From: Thermohalobaculum sp038524325
GTDB taxonomy: Bacteria > Pseudomonadota > Alphaproteobacteria > Rhodobacterales > Rhodobacteraceae
Assembly: GCA_038524325.1 (NCBI GenBank)
Contig: JBCBIS010000054.1
Span: forward strand, 1 to 21,849
Direction: 5' to 3'
DNA length: 21,849 bases
Of the stretch, positions 1-7,976 are shown one piece after another. The translations under genes and the position numbers were made by a program. Under the pieces are notes generated by a model, which made no database searches, was not told the DNA's origin, and was given only the letters and a program-made list of their open reading frames with translations. Position 1 is the stretch's first letter; every line of letters begins with the position of its first letter.

Positions 1-1247
1 ACCAGCCGCTCATAGGCATCGGGCATGCGCACCGGCTGCGGGCCGAGGCTGGTGGCAAAGGTCATGTCGAGCTCGGTCCCGGTCAGGCGCATGCCCCCCG
101 GGCCGGGGTCCTTGATGGTCATGCCCAGCCGGATCCCCTCATCCGGCTGCAACCGGATCGCCAGCACATTCGGCCCCGCCACGTCGCGAAAGATCGAGTG
201 CGGGACCGCGCGGAACTGGATCGCGATCTCGGAGAGCCGCGCGCGCAGCCGCTTGCCGGTGCGCAGATAAAACGGCACCCCGGCCCAGCGCCAGGTCGAG
301 ATCTGGGTCTTCAGCGCCACGAAACTCTCCGTCTCGCTGTCCGGATCGCCCACATCCTGCCCATAGGACGGATGCCCACCCCCGGCCCGGTACTGACCGC
401 GCACCACATCGCCCGGTGCCACCGGGTCAAGCGCGCGCAGCACCTTCAGCTTCTCGTCGCGCACCGCATCGGGCTCGAACCGGCTGGGCGGCTCCATCGC
501 GATCAGGCAGAGCAGTTGCAGGAGATGGTTCTGCACCATGTCCCGCATCGCGCCCACCTGATTGTAATAGGGCCCGCGCCCCTCGACCCCGATGCTCTCG
601 GCCACGGTGATCTGCACATGGTCGATATGGGTGGCGTTCCAGAGCGGCTCGAACAGCGCATTGGCAAAGCGCAGCGCCATCAGGTTCTGCACGGTCTCTT
701 TGCCGAGATAGTGGTCGATCCGATAGACCTGCGCCTCGGAGAAGCTGCGCGCAAGCTGGCGGTTCAGCGCCCGTGCGCTTTCGACATCGTGGCCCAGCGG
801 TTTTTCGACGACGATGCGGGATTTGCGGTCCGACAGGCCCGCCTTCGCCATCCCTTCGGCAATCGGGGCGAAAAAGCGCGGGGCGACGGAAAGGTAAAAG
901 GCCCGGACCCGGCTGCCGCCATCGAGCTTGGTTTTCAAGTCAGACCAGCCCGCGTCCTCGGTGACATCCAGCGGCACATAATCGAGACTAGCCAGGAAGC
1001 GCGCGCGGGTCTCGGGTTCCATATCCGCCGGGGCGACATGGGCCTCTAACGCTGCATCGGCCAACCGGCGGAAGCCATCCGCATCGGTCTCGGTCCGGGC
1101 GGCACCGATGATCCGGGCACCCTCGGGCATCTGTCCGTCATGGAGCCGGTGATAGAGCGCCGGGATCAGCTTGCGCTGCGCCAGATCTCCGGTGGCGCCG
1201 AACACGACCAAATCGAACGGATCGACGGGCACAACGCGGGCGACCAT
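1..1247 (-). CDS. zwf: Glucose-6-phosphate 1-dehydrogenase, 3' end cut by window edge
   Basis: Oxidises glucose-6-phosphate to 6-phosphogluconolactone with NAD(P)+, the cytosolic entry to the oxidative pentose phosphate and Entner-Doudoroff routes. I translated the minus strand: 415 residues are visible before the window edge, and the family is usually about 490 long, so roughly 75 C-terminal residues are missing. The nucleotide-binding motif FGATGDLAQRKL lies at residues 16-27. The family active-site signature RIDHYLGKE lies at 176-184, followed by TVQNLM. The conserved EKPLGHD stretch is at 149-155. The ATG at 1247 is preceded by AAGGAG eight bases upstream, which decides the start. It is divergent from the peptidoglycan-binding protein gene. 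In related bacteria pgl often follows zwf, but that lies outside this window. No frameshift is seen. Confidence 0.96.
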   Translation of the reverse strand, partial: MVARVVPVDPFDLVVFGATGDLAQRKLIPALYHRLHDGQMPEGARIIGAARTETDADGFRRLADAALEAHVAPADMEPETRARFLASLDYVPLDVTEDAGWSDLKTKLDGGSRVRAFYLSVAPRFFAPIAEGMAKAGLSDRKSRIVVEKPLGHDVESARALNRQLARSFSEAQVYRIDHYLGKETVQNLMALRFANALFEPLWNATHIDHVQITVAESIGVEGRGPYYNQVGAMRDMVQNHLLQLLCLIAMEPPSRFEPDAVRDEKLKVLRALDPVAPGDVVRGQYRAGGGHPSYGQDVGDPDSETESFVALKTQISTWRWAGVPFYLRTGKRLRARLSEIAIQFRAVPHSIFRDVAGPNVLAIRLQPDEGIRLGMTIKDPGPGGMRLTGTELDMTFATSLGPQPVRMPDAYERL

Positions 1248-1645
1248 GCTTCAGGCTCCTTCACTTGCATCTCACGCAATGCCTCAGACGCGGGCGCATC
1301 CGGGGCGACGACCGGCAGGCGTGTCGGGTAAACGCGCCCGACCCCTGCCGTGCTTGTCAGCCTCTCGAAAAAGCTGCAAGGGCATTTCAGGGCCTACGCG
1401 GGAATCCGGCACCTTCTCACCAGCCAATGGCAGAATGCTATCTTTCGAAGCGGCGGTCCAAGGGCCGCGGGGCGTCGAGGCACCGACGGAGATCGCAGGC
1501 TCCGCCCGGCAGATCACCGCACGGCTGTCGCATCGTGGCAACATCCGGGCCGCGAGGACGCTGGCGCAATGGCCATCCGACATTGCCGCCCGGGCCACTG
1601 GGGTTTATCTCGGGCGCAGGGGTTCTGGTCAGCGGCGTTGGGAGC
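1248..1645. other. 398-bp divergent intergenic region, no gene supported
   Basis: This gap separates the divergent zwf and peptidoglycan-binding protein genes. Reading frames cross it on both strands, but their translations are Arg/Pro-rich, lack any recognisable domain and have no convincing ribosome site. I found one weak inverted repeat, GTCGGG at 1323-1328 and CCCGAC at 1337-1342. No sigma-70-like promoter stands out. It presumably holds promoters for both flanking genes. Confidence 0.5.
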
Positions 1646-3478
1646 ATGTGGCGAGCGGCTTATGGGGGAGTAGCGGCGTGTCTGAGCCTGACGCTTGCTT
1701 CGGGCGCTGGTGCCCTGCCGGCTGCGCCTGCGCCTTTCCCTGCTGAGACACCGGACGATGACAGAGCCATAGGTGATCCTTCCGGCCTCCTGCCCACCCG
1801 TCCCCCTCGGTCTTCGAGCACGGGCGAGATGCTGCTGCTGGCGCAGGCCAACAGCCGCCGCACGCGCCTCAGCGCCGAAGCACAACGCCAGGCCCAGGCG
1901 CTGCTGACCGAGCTGGGCTATGATCCCGGCGGTGTCGATGGGGTCTGGGGCAGCCGCAGCCAGCAGGCGCTGGTCGATTTCCGCCGCGACACGGGGGAGG
2001 CTCTGCGCGGCCCGCTGGTGGCGGAGGATATAACTCGGCTCGAAGAGCGCAAAACCGCCCTCCTCGTCGAGGCCGAGGCGGTCTCGGTGGCGACCACGCT
2101 CACGCTCTTTGGCAACCGTTTCGATTTGGCGGCGTTGCCCGAGGACAGCGATGTCTCTTGGGCCGATGTGCCCGCCAGACTGCTCACCGCCCTGCCCTTT
2201 TCGCAAACCCTGACCCTGCCGCCCGAGGCTGCACGCGCCCGGGTCACCGGCCGGCGCGAGGCCGTGGGCCGGGCGTTCCGCGCCGATGTCGAGACGCTGT
2301 TCGCCCTGGCCGATCCCGAAGTGACCGCCGAAGTCGCCGATCTCGACAGCCGGATCGCCGATGCGCTCTATGAACGTCGCGGAGCCTCGCTGGCCCGGCT
2401 CCGCGGATTGGGCGCGCTGGGCAGCGCGGGGGCGCGGGACCTGATCCGCCGGGCCGAGGGCAGCGCCGCCGACCTCCTCGCCCTCGACGCCTTGGCCGAG
2501 CATACCCTGCTGGTGGTGCCCGAGGATGCGGAGGCCGATGCGGCGCAAAGTGCCAGCCGGCCCGCGCCGAGCGGCCCCGACCCGCTGGATCTGCCACCGC
2601 CCAGGCTGACCGCCCTGCCCGCGCCCAGCGCGGGCCCCGCTCCGGCCAGCGGAGGCCTCATCCTGCCCCATCTCAGCCAGACCTCCTGTGCCGGTGCGGC
2701 GGGGCTCGGCATTCTCGAAGCCGCCAGCACCTCGGGTGACATCACCCAGGACCGGCAGACCGCCGATCTCTGTTTTCTCGCCGCGGAGGGGGTTCTGACC
2801 GCCCGTGCGCCGCTGGACGGGTATGCCCCGGTCGAAGGCGGCGGCGAGGGTCTCACCCGCTACCGCTCGCGCGACGGCGGCGCCGGGCGGCTCGAGCTGA
2901 TCGACCATTTCCTCGCCGGCGGGCGCCCCAGCACCAGCGGTGCCAAGGCGCTCACCCTTTCGGACAGCCGCGATGGCGGGGTCCGGATCCGCTTTGGCTC
3001 GGTCGGCCTGCCCGCCTATACCGGGCGCCCGCCCACGGGTCGCTATGAGATCGCCGGCCTCGCCTTCTCGGAGTTTTTCTACGAGCGCAAGGCGGCGGAT
3101 GAACTGATGGTCGCGCCGTTCCTCGCCGGAACACTCTCGGTCGGGCCCGAGCGGATTGCAGCCCGGCTGACCGATGACAACAGCGACGGGCCCGGTTTAA
3201 ACAGCACCCTGGCGCTGGAGATCCGGCATATCGGCGCCGGGCAACTGGTCTTCGACGGCACCATGCGGCTGGAGAACCCCGACACCCAGACCGGCGGGCC
3301 CGAGACCTTCGCCACGGCCGAGATCCGCTTCACCCAAGGCCGCGGCCGCAGCGTCGGCCTGCAAGGCCAATCCCTCTATCTGCTCGGCACCGGAGAAGTC
3401 GCCTATACCGCCCGCTCCGGCCAAATCTACCGCAGCTGGATGACCCTGCATCTCTATGCCGAACGCGGAGGGTCGTAA
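1646..3478 (+). CDS. Secreted peptidoglycan-binding domain protein of unknown function
   Basis: A 610-residue protein predicted to be exported and to touch the cell wall. Residues 1-24 look like a Sec signal peptide: WR near the start, then a small hydrophobic core ending in an AGA-like cleavage site. A type-1 peptidoglycan-binding fold spans about 76-130, with the typical ELGYDPGGVDGVWGSRS pattern and a following QQALVDF helix. The middle (about 290-345) is a Pro/Ala-rich linker. The remaining ~265 residues look like a beta-rich extracytoplasmic domain that I do not recognise. The open frame extends upstream to 1265, but that part is not protein-like, so the ATG at 1646 was chosen for its signal peptide. 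Its ribosome site (GGGAG, only 1 base away) is poorly spaced, so the start is less certain than the gene. It is convergent with the SDR gene downstream. Confidence 0.8.
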   Translation: MWRAAYGGVAACLSLTLASGAGALPAAPAPFPAETPDDDRAIGDPSGLLPTRPPRSSSTGEMLLLAQANSRRTRLSAEAQRQAQALLTELGYDPGGVDGVWGSRSQQALVDFRRDTGEALRGPLVAEDITRLEERKTALLVEAEAVSVATTLTLFGNRFDLAALPEDSDVSWADVPARLLTALPFSQTLTLPPEAARARVTGRREAVGRAFRADVETLFALADPEVTAEVADLDSRIADALYERRGASLARLRGLGALGSAGARDLIRRAEGSAADLLALDALAEHTLLVVPEDAEADAAQSASRPAPSGPDPLDLPPPRLTALPAPSAGPAPASGGLILPHLSQTSCAGAAGLGILEAASTSGDITQDRQTADLCFLAAEGVLTARAPLDGYAPVEGGGEGLTRYRSRDGGAGRLELIDHFLAGGRPSTSGAKALTLSDSRDGGVRIRFGSVGLPAYTGRPPTGRYEIAGLAFSEFFYERKAADELMVAPFLAGTLSVGPERIAARLTDDNSDGPGLNSTLALEIRHIGAGQLVFDGTMRLENPDTQTGGPETFATAEIRFTQGRGRSVGLQGQSLYLLGTGEVAYTARSGQIYRSWMTLHLYAERGGS

Positions 3479-3594
3479 TCAGGCCAAAGCCGCACCCGTG
3501 GACCCTGACCCTTGGTCTACACGCTTGAGATCACAAGGCTGCACGCAATCTCGCCCGGAGCTGCCCGCGCGGATGCTCTCTTCCCCATCCACGT

Positions 3595-4356
3595 TCAAAA
3601 CAGGCCCGGTTGCAGGGGAGAGGCCGCGGTCAGCCCACCATCCACGGTCAGGCATTGGCCAGTGACAAAGGCCGCCTCCGGGCCGGACAGCCACAGCACC
3701 GCCTGAGCGATATCCTCCGGCCGACCGAACCGCCGCACGGCATGGCGGGCCAGCGCATCGCGCTTGGCGGCGGCCGGGTCCTCGGCCAGCGCAAAGGCCG
3801 CATCGGCCATCCCCGTCTCGATCCAGCCGGGAGAGACCGCATTGCAGCGCACTTGAGGCCCGTGATCGACCGCAATCGACCGCGTCAAGCCGTGCACAAA
3901 CGCCTTCGACGCGTTGTAAAGCGCCATGCCCGGATCGGCGAGATGGCCCGAGATCGAGCCGATATTCACAATCGCTCCGCCGTCGGCCATCCCAGGCAGC
4001 ACGGCGCGGCAGCAATGAAACACGCCCCGGCAATTGGCGCCGATCACCAGGTCCCAATCGGCATCCGTGCTCTCCGGCAGGGTCTTCTCCACCTGCGCCC
4101 CGGCATTGTTGACCAGCACCCGGGGCGCCCCCTGCGCGGCAGCAACGGCCGTGACCATCGCCTCAACAGCCAAGGCGTCACTGACGTCCACCCGGTGCCA
4201 GGCAACCGCCGCGGCAAGATCACCGGGCCGCGCGCCCCGGCCGCAGGTCGCGACACGGGCGCCCTCGCCCAGAAACGCCGCCACAACCGCGCGCCCGATG
4301 CCGCGGCCCCCGCCAGTCACTAAAACCGAGACCCCGTCGAACCGCCCGCCACTCAC
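3595..4356 (-). CDS. SDR-family NAD(P)-dependent oxidoreductase (first SDR of island)
   Basis: A classical short-chain dehydrogenase of 253 residues, expected to interconvert a hydroxyl and a ketone in the cytosol. The cofactor motif TGGGRGIG is at 14-21. CGR at 38-40 places an Arg after the second strand, which in this family favours NADP over NAD (inference). NNAG is at 83-86, the catalytic Ser at 134, and YNASK at 147-151 carries the Tyr and Lys. It starts with GTG, supported by AGGAG five bases upstream. It lies 87 bp after the BKACE gene on the same strand, so a likely role is making or reducing the beta-keto acid that BKACE handles. The Shine-Dalgarno is partly inside a long hairpin (4364-4441). 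D-carnitine-type or other hydroxy-acid dehydrogenases are possible; the exact substrate is unknown. Confidence 0.92.
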   Translation of the reverse strand: MSGGRFDGVSVLVTGGGRGIGRAVVAAFLGEGARVATCGRGARPGDLAAAVAWHRVDVSDALAVEAMVTAVAAAQGAPRVLVNNAGAQVEKTLPESTDADWDLVIGANCRGVFHCCRAVLPGMADGGAIVNIGSISGHLADPGMALYNASKAFVHGLTRSIAVDHGPQVRCNAVSPGWIETGMADAAFALAEDPAAAKRDALARHAVRRFGRPEDIAQAVLWLSGPEAAFVTGQCLTVDGGLTAASPLQPGLF

Positions 4357-4363
4357 CGCCGCT

Positions 4364-4441
4364 CCTCCGCCAGCACGGCGCTGCCACCGCGCGCCGGGGG
4401 GTGGGTGGGGGCGGGCGGTGGCTGCGTCGTGCTGGCGGAGG
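4364..4441 (-). repeat. Long imperfect inverted repeat with G-rich loop
   Basis: Two 27-base arms (4364-4390 and 4415-4441) pair at 25 of 27 positions around a 24-base loop. On the plus strand the loop has runs of six, three, five and three G's separated by single bases, which fits a G-quadruplex pattern. In the leftward transcript the hairpin begins two bases after the BKACE stop codon. Its 3' arm ends in GGAGG, overlapping the Shine-Dalgarno of the following SDR gene. It could be an attenuator, an RNA-stability element, a translational coupling device or a mobile palindrome. Confidence 0.8.
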
Positions 4442-4443
4442 GA

Positions 4444-5382
4444 TCAGAACGCCACACGGTCGCCGCCCTTCAGCCCCAGCCGCCCCCGTGCCTCCTCCGG
4501 GCTGGCCACGCTCAGCCCCAGGTTCTCCACGATCTGCCGGATTTTCGTGACCTGCTGCGCGTTCGAGCTCGCAAGCTCCCCCTTGCCGATATAGAGGCTG
4601 TCCTCCAGCCCGACCCGCAGGTTGCCCCCAAGCATCGCCGCCTGCGTCGCAAAGGCCATCTGATTGCGCCCGGCCGCCAGAACCGACCACTCATAGACGT
4701 CGCCGAACAGCCGCTCCGCCGTGCGGTGGAGATGCAGCATGTGGTCCAGCTCGGCCCCCATCCCCCCCAGAATGCCAAAGATCATCTGGATGAAGAAGGG
4801 CGGCTTCACCATCCCCTTATCGACAAAATGGGCGAGGTTGTAGAGATGCCCGAGGTCATAGCATTCGAACTCGAATTTCGTGTCATGCGCCTCGCCCAGA
4901 TTCTTCAGCGCGTATTCGATGGTCGCGAACGTGTTGGGGAAGATGAAATCCTTGGTCATGCCGAGGAACTCCGGCTCCCAGTCGCAGTTCCACTCCGAGT
5001 GTTTCTCCAACAGCGGGAAGATCCCGAAATTCATCGAGCCCATGTTCAGGCTCGCCATCTCGGGGCTGGCCGCCGTCGCCGCCGCCAGCCGCTGGTCCAT
5101 GCTCATGCCCAGCCCAGCCCCGGTCGAGACATTCACCACCGCGCCGCAGGCTTGTTTGATCACCGGCAGGAACTGCATGAAGGTCTCGGGCCGGTGATCG
5201 GGCTTGCCCCAGACCGCGTCATCGGTGTGCCGCGCATGGAGATGGATGATCGAGGCCCCGGCCTCCGCCGCCTCGATGCTCGCGGTGGCAATCTCGGCCG
5301 GGGTGACCGGCAAATGCGGGCTCATCGTCGGCGTATGAATGCCGCCCGTGACGGCACAGGTGATGATGACGGGTTTGGCCAT
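4444..5382 (-). CDS. BKACE family beta-keto acid cleavage enzyme (DUF849)
   Basis: Members of this family condense a beta-keto acid with acetyl-CoA and split it into acetoacetate and a new acyl-CoA. Known substrates include 3-keto-5-aminohexanoate and 3-dehydrocarnitine. The protein is 312 residues, normal for the family. The N-terminal VIITCAVTGG strand, the metal-binding IIHLHAR at 45-51 (H47, H49) and VGLED at 257-261 (E260 as the likely third zinc ligand) are all present. The ATG at 5382 has GGGGAG five to six bases upstream. It is preceded by the 143-aa unknown gene with a 25-bp gap and followed by an SDR. Next to a quaternary-amine transporter and a carnitine-type Rieske oxygenase, dehydrocarnitine cleavage (the CdhC role) is a reasonable guess, but the family is substrate-diverse. 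The cellular site is the cytosol. Confidence 0.93.
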   Translation of the reverse strand: MAKPVIITCAVTGGIHTPTMSPHLPVTPAEIATASIEAAEAGASIIHLHARHTDDAVWGKPDHRPETFMQFLPVIKQACGAVVNVSTGAGLGMSMDQRLAAATAASPEMASLNMGSMNFGIFPLLEKHSEWNCDWEPEFLGMTKDFIFPNTFATIEYALKNLGEAHDTKFEFECYDLGHLYNLAHFVDKGMVKPPFFIQMIFGILGGMGAELDHMLHLHRTAERLFGDVYEWSVLAAGRNQMAFATQAAMLGGNLRVGLEDSLYIGKGELASSNAQQVTKIRQIVENLGLSVASPEEARGRLGLKGGDRVAF

Positions 5383-5407
5383 GATGTCTCCCCTTCGGCT
5401 GCTCGCG

Positions 5408-5839
5408 CTATTCCGGCACGATCAGGCTGCCAAAGTCAAAGGCCAGCACCAGATACGCCACCGGCATCCCCTCCGGCACCGGCGTCGCCGGGTCGAGCGC
5501 ATGGCGGATCCAGGCCGCGGCCTGCGCCGCCCCCTCGGGCACCCCATCGAGCGCGATGAGATAGAGCAGCTGATCGCAACGATCGAGCATCGCCTCCGCC
5601 ACCGCCCGGAACCCGGCCCATTCGGCCAACCACAGCGCCGGATCGCGGGAAGGTCCAGGCACGGGCATCACATCGCCGCGCTCGAAAACCCCCCGATCCT
5701 GACCAGGAAAATGCGGCGAGGCGAGGAAGATCACACATCCGGTGCTGGCATAGGCGGGCAGCATCGCCTCGAGCTGATCGAGCTTCGCCGCCTTCTCCGC
5801 CGCTGGCAGAAGCTCGTCCCAGAAGGGCTGAAACGGCAC
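5408..5839 (-). CDS. Unrecognised 143-residue protein upstream of BKACE gene
   Basis: I do not recognise this protein. It is soluble-looking, acidic, has no signal peptide and no clear membrane helix, and is rich in Ala, Leu and aromatic residues. Notable stretches are FPGQDRGVF around 44-52, paired Trp/Phe near 70-77, and a hydrophobic C-terminal end (YLVLAFDFGSLIVPE). The frame opens further upstream to a TTG at 5872, but the GTG at 5839 has AGGGG seven bases upstream and a more protein-like beginning, so I chose it. Its stop is 25 bp before the BKACE start, on the same strand, which suggests co-transcription. It does not look like the hotdog thioesterase found beside BKACE in known carnitine clusters. 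It could be a small partner or accessory protein. Genuine coding is likely because the frame is open and not arginine-rich. Confidence 0.65.
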   Translation of the reverse strand: MPFQPFWDELLPAAEKAAKLDQLEAMLPAYASTGCVIFLASPHFPGQDRGVFERGDVMPVPGPSRDPALWLAEWAGFRAVAEAMLDRCDQLLYLIALDGVPEGAAQAAAWIRHALDPATPVPEGMPVAYLVLAFDFGSLIVPE

Positions 5840-5846
5840 CCCAAAG

Positions 5847-5851
5847 CCCCT
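5847..5851 (-). promoter_or_regulatory. Ribosome binding site deciding the GTG start at 5839
   Basis: AGGGG on the minus strand, seven bases before the GTG at 5839. The upstream TTG alternative at 5872 has no comparable site. Confidence 0.45.
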
Positions 5852-5939
5852 AAGACACCCCGGCGAGGGCAACCATAGCCGCAGTCACCTGGGCATTGGC
5901 GGTGCAACGTTCCCGAAGTCGACCTCTGTTCTGTGGCCG

Positions 5940-5978
5940 GGAAAACGGACCCGCTGCGACGCCCGCGAGCGTCACAGC
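5940..5978 (-). terminator. Terminator-like hairpin overlapping the SDR stop codon
   Basis: On the minus strand GCTG and CAGC pair, then after one mismatch GACGC pairs with GCGTC around a six-base loop (5953-5978). The leftward transcript then runs into GGGTCCGTTTTCCC (5952-5939), a short U stretch. The SDR stop codon TGA (5974-5972) sits in the stem. It would separate the Rieske-SDR transcript from the 143-aa/BKACE/SDR transcript. Confidence 0.5.
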
Positions 5979-6748
5979 TTCATCTGCTGGACCTGTGCGC
6001 TCAGCCCGCCATCGATGACCCAAAGCTGGCCGGAGGCATAGCGGGCCTCGTCCGAGGCGAGCCAGAGGACGAGGTTCGCGATATCCTCGGGCGTGCCATA
6101 GCGGCGCATCGGGTGGACGTCGCGCATCGCTTGGCGGATCTCCTCCTCGCCGCCCGAGGCGCCGCCCTCGACCGCGCCCGCGACAAATCCCGCCATCATC
6201 GGCGTGTCGACATAGCCCGGACAGATCGCGTTGACCCGGATCCCCTCGGGCCCGTGATCGCAGGCCATGGCGCGGGTCAGGGCATGCACCGCGCCCTTGG
6301 TGGCGCAATAGGCCGCCAGCCCCGGATCGGCGATGAACCCGTCATAGGAGCCGAAATTGACCACCGAGGCGCCTGCCGATTTGCGCAAGACCGGCAGGGC
6401 GTGTTTCGAGGTCAGGAAAGTGCCCGTCACATTGATCGCGAAAATGCGGTTCCAGGCCTCCAGCGTGGTGTCCTCGATCGTGTGCTCGATCTCGATCCCC
6501 GCTGCGTTCACCAAGATGTCCAGATGGCCCCAGCGCGCGGCGACCTCCGCCATGGCGTTTTGCGCGGCGTCCTCCGAGGTGACGTCATAGCTGAGCGGGG
6601 TCACCTCCTCGGGCGGATCCGGCCAGGGGGCGAGGTCGGCGGCGATCACCTCCGCCCCTTCCGCCGCAAACCGGGAGCAGATGGCCCGCCCGATCCCGCC
6701 AGCACCCCCGGTGACGAAGGCGGTCTTGCCTGCAAGCCGCCCGCTCAT
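5972..6748 (-). CDS. SDR-family NAD-dependent oxidoreductase (second SDR of island)
   Basis: A classical short-chain dehydrogenase/reductase of 258 residues. The cofactor motif TGGAGGIG is at 13-20. D38 after the second strand suggests NAD preference (family rule). NAAG is at 81-84, the catalytic Ser at 134, and YCATK at 147-151 supplies Tyr and Lys. Its ATG overlaps the Rieske oxygenase stop by four bases (ATGA), so the two are almost certainly translated together. A role acting on the same substrate or product as the oxygenase, for example oxidising an aldehyde- or alcohol-type intermediate, is inferred. It differs from the first SDR in predicted cofactor preference (Asp here, Arg there), which suggests they do different steps rather than being duplicates. 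The exact substrate is unknown. Confidence 0.93.
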   Translation of the reverse strand: MSGRLAGKTAFVTGGAGGIGRAICSRFAAEGAEVIAADLAPWPDPPEEVTPLSYDVTSEDAAQNAMAEVAARWGHLDILVNAAGIEIEHTIEDTTLEAWNRIFAINVTGTFLTSKHALPVLRKSAGASVVNFGSYDGFIADPGLAAYCATKGAVHALTRAMACDHGPEGIRVNAICPGYVDTPMMAGFVAGAVEGGASGGEEEIRQAMRDVHPMRRYGTPEDIANLVLWLASDEARYASGQLWVIDGGLSAQVQQMKL

Positions 6749-7884
6749 TGGCTGGCCGCCTGATAGGCCTCCAGCACCAATCCATGGAAATGATGCACCG
6801 CGTGTTCGGATTTGCCCGAGCCGTCGGGGTCGTGCACGATCCGGCCCTGCTGGAAGGCCGGGGTGGCCATGCCGCGCTGTACGCTTTCGACCAGAGCGAT
6901 GTCCTCGGCCTGCAGCACCTCGTCGATATAGCGGATCGCCTCGTCCTCGGCTTGTGTCTTCTCGGCGGTCTCGAAGAAGAAGTCATAGGTCTCGAGCGTC
7001 CGGTCCGGCCCGGCAGGCAGGATATGCATGACGATGAAATTGCCCCGGCCCGGATAGCGCATCAGGCAGGTGTTGGGCCAGAGCCACCAGACCGCGTGGT
7101 CGCGCACCGTCGCATTGTCCACCGCATAGGCCGTGTTCGCGGTCTTGCCCGCCTCGGCCATATGGCTGGAGTAGATCCCGTGGGTTGTCACCTTGTAGGT
7201 GTCCATATCCACCAGGGTGCAGAAATCCTTGTGCGCCGTCGGGCAGTGATAGCATTCGAGGAAATTGTCGACGACGTTCTTCCAGTTCGAGCGGATGTCA
7301 TAGGTCAACCGATGCGCGAAAGTGAGCTGGCTGACATCCGGCGCGTATTGCCCGATCTCGGCGGCGAGGTCACCGCTCTGCTCGGCCAGAGAGGCTGCGG
7401 CGGGGTCGAGATTGACATAGATGAAGCCGCAGAACGCCTCGACCTGGACCGCGTCGAGGCAGATCTCCTTTACATCGAAATCTGACAGGTTCTCCGTCTC
7501 CGGCGCCCGGCGGAGTTGTCCGGTCAGGTCATAGACCCAGGCGTGATAGGGGCAGAGGATGCGCGTCGTCTCGCCCTCGCCGCTCAGCAGTTCGTGGGCG
7601 CGGTGCTTGCAGACATTGTAGAAGGCGCGCAGCACGCCCTCGCGGTCGCGGAGCACGGCGATGGGGCGGCCCGCCACCTCGGCGGTGACATAGCTGCCGG
7701 GCGCGCGCAGCTTCTCCTCGTGGCAGACCCATTGCCAGGAACGGGCAAAGATCGCCTCACGCTCCCAGTCCAGCCAGCGCGGATCGGTATAGGCCTCGGC
7801 GCTCAGCGACAGCGAGGCGGCTGGGTCGGGGTGCCAGCCCTGGCGGATGCGGGCGAAATCGGCGGCGGGGATCGAAACGGTCAT
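6745..7884 (-). CDS. Rieske non-heme iron oxygenase, carnitine/betaine demethylase type
   Basis: Terminal oxygenase of 379 residues. The Rieske [2Fe-2S] ligands are C92/H94 (CKH) and C111/H114 (CPYH). The mononuclear iron site is built from H213 and H218 in ECYHCPTAH, with D328 in AEDIALVES as the likely third ligand. The residue that bridges the two centres is usually Asp; here the aligned position is Glu (E210), as in the CntA/GbcA-like group that attacks quaternary amines such as carnitine or glycine betaine. The ATG at 7884 has AGGAGGG seven bases upstream; the frame extends to 8133 but that part is not protein-like. No reductase gene is nearby, so electrons must come from a partner encoded elsewhere. 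It is divergent from a ProXVW-type importer. Glycine betaine, carnitine and proline betaine are all possible substrates. Confidence 0.92.
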   Translation of the reverse strand: MTVSIPAADFARIRQGWHPDPAASLSLSAEAYTDPRWLDWEREAIFARSWQWVCHEEKLRAPGSYVTAEVAGRPIAVLRDREGVLRAFYNVCKHRAHELLSGEGETTRILCPYHAWVYDLTGQLRRAPETENLSDFDVKEICLDAVQVEAFCGFIYVNLDPAAASLAEQSGDLAAEIGQYAPDVSQLTFAHRLTYDIRSNWKNVVDNFLECYHCPTAHKDFCTLVDMDTYKVTTHGIYSSHMAEAGKTANTAYAVDNATVRDHAVWWLWPNTCLMRYPGRGNFIVMHILPAGPDRTLETYDFFFETAEKTQAEDEAIRYIDEVLQAEDIALVESVQRGMATPAFQQGRIVHDPDGSGKSEHAVHHFHGLVLEAYQAASQ

Positions 7885-7976
7885 GCGGCAACCCTCCTGG
7901 CAGTGGCGATGCGGCAAGCCTGACCCAGTTTCGCCCCGGCAGCAATCCGGTTTCATCAGGCGGCAGAAGCCAGATA

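Noticed and set aside
198..1049. 283-residue plus-strand open frame
   Set aside because: It is antisense to zwf, whose motifs are clear. Its translation is His/Arg/Pro-rich with no domain.
1323..1342. Small GTCGGG/CCCGAC inverted repeat in the zwf upstream gap
   Set aside because: Six-base arms are expected by chance in GC-rich DNA, and there is no U run or promoter alignment.
1514..2908. 464-residue minus-strand open frame
   Set aside because: It lies opposite the peptidoglycan-binding protein gene and is typical of long antisense frames in GC-rich DNA, with Gly/Arg-rich low-complexity sequence.
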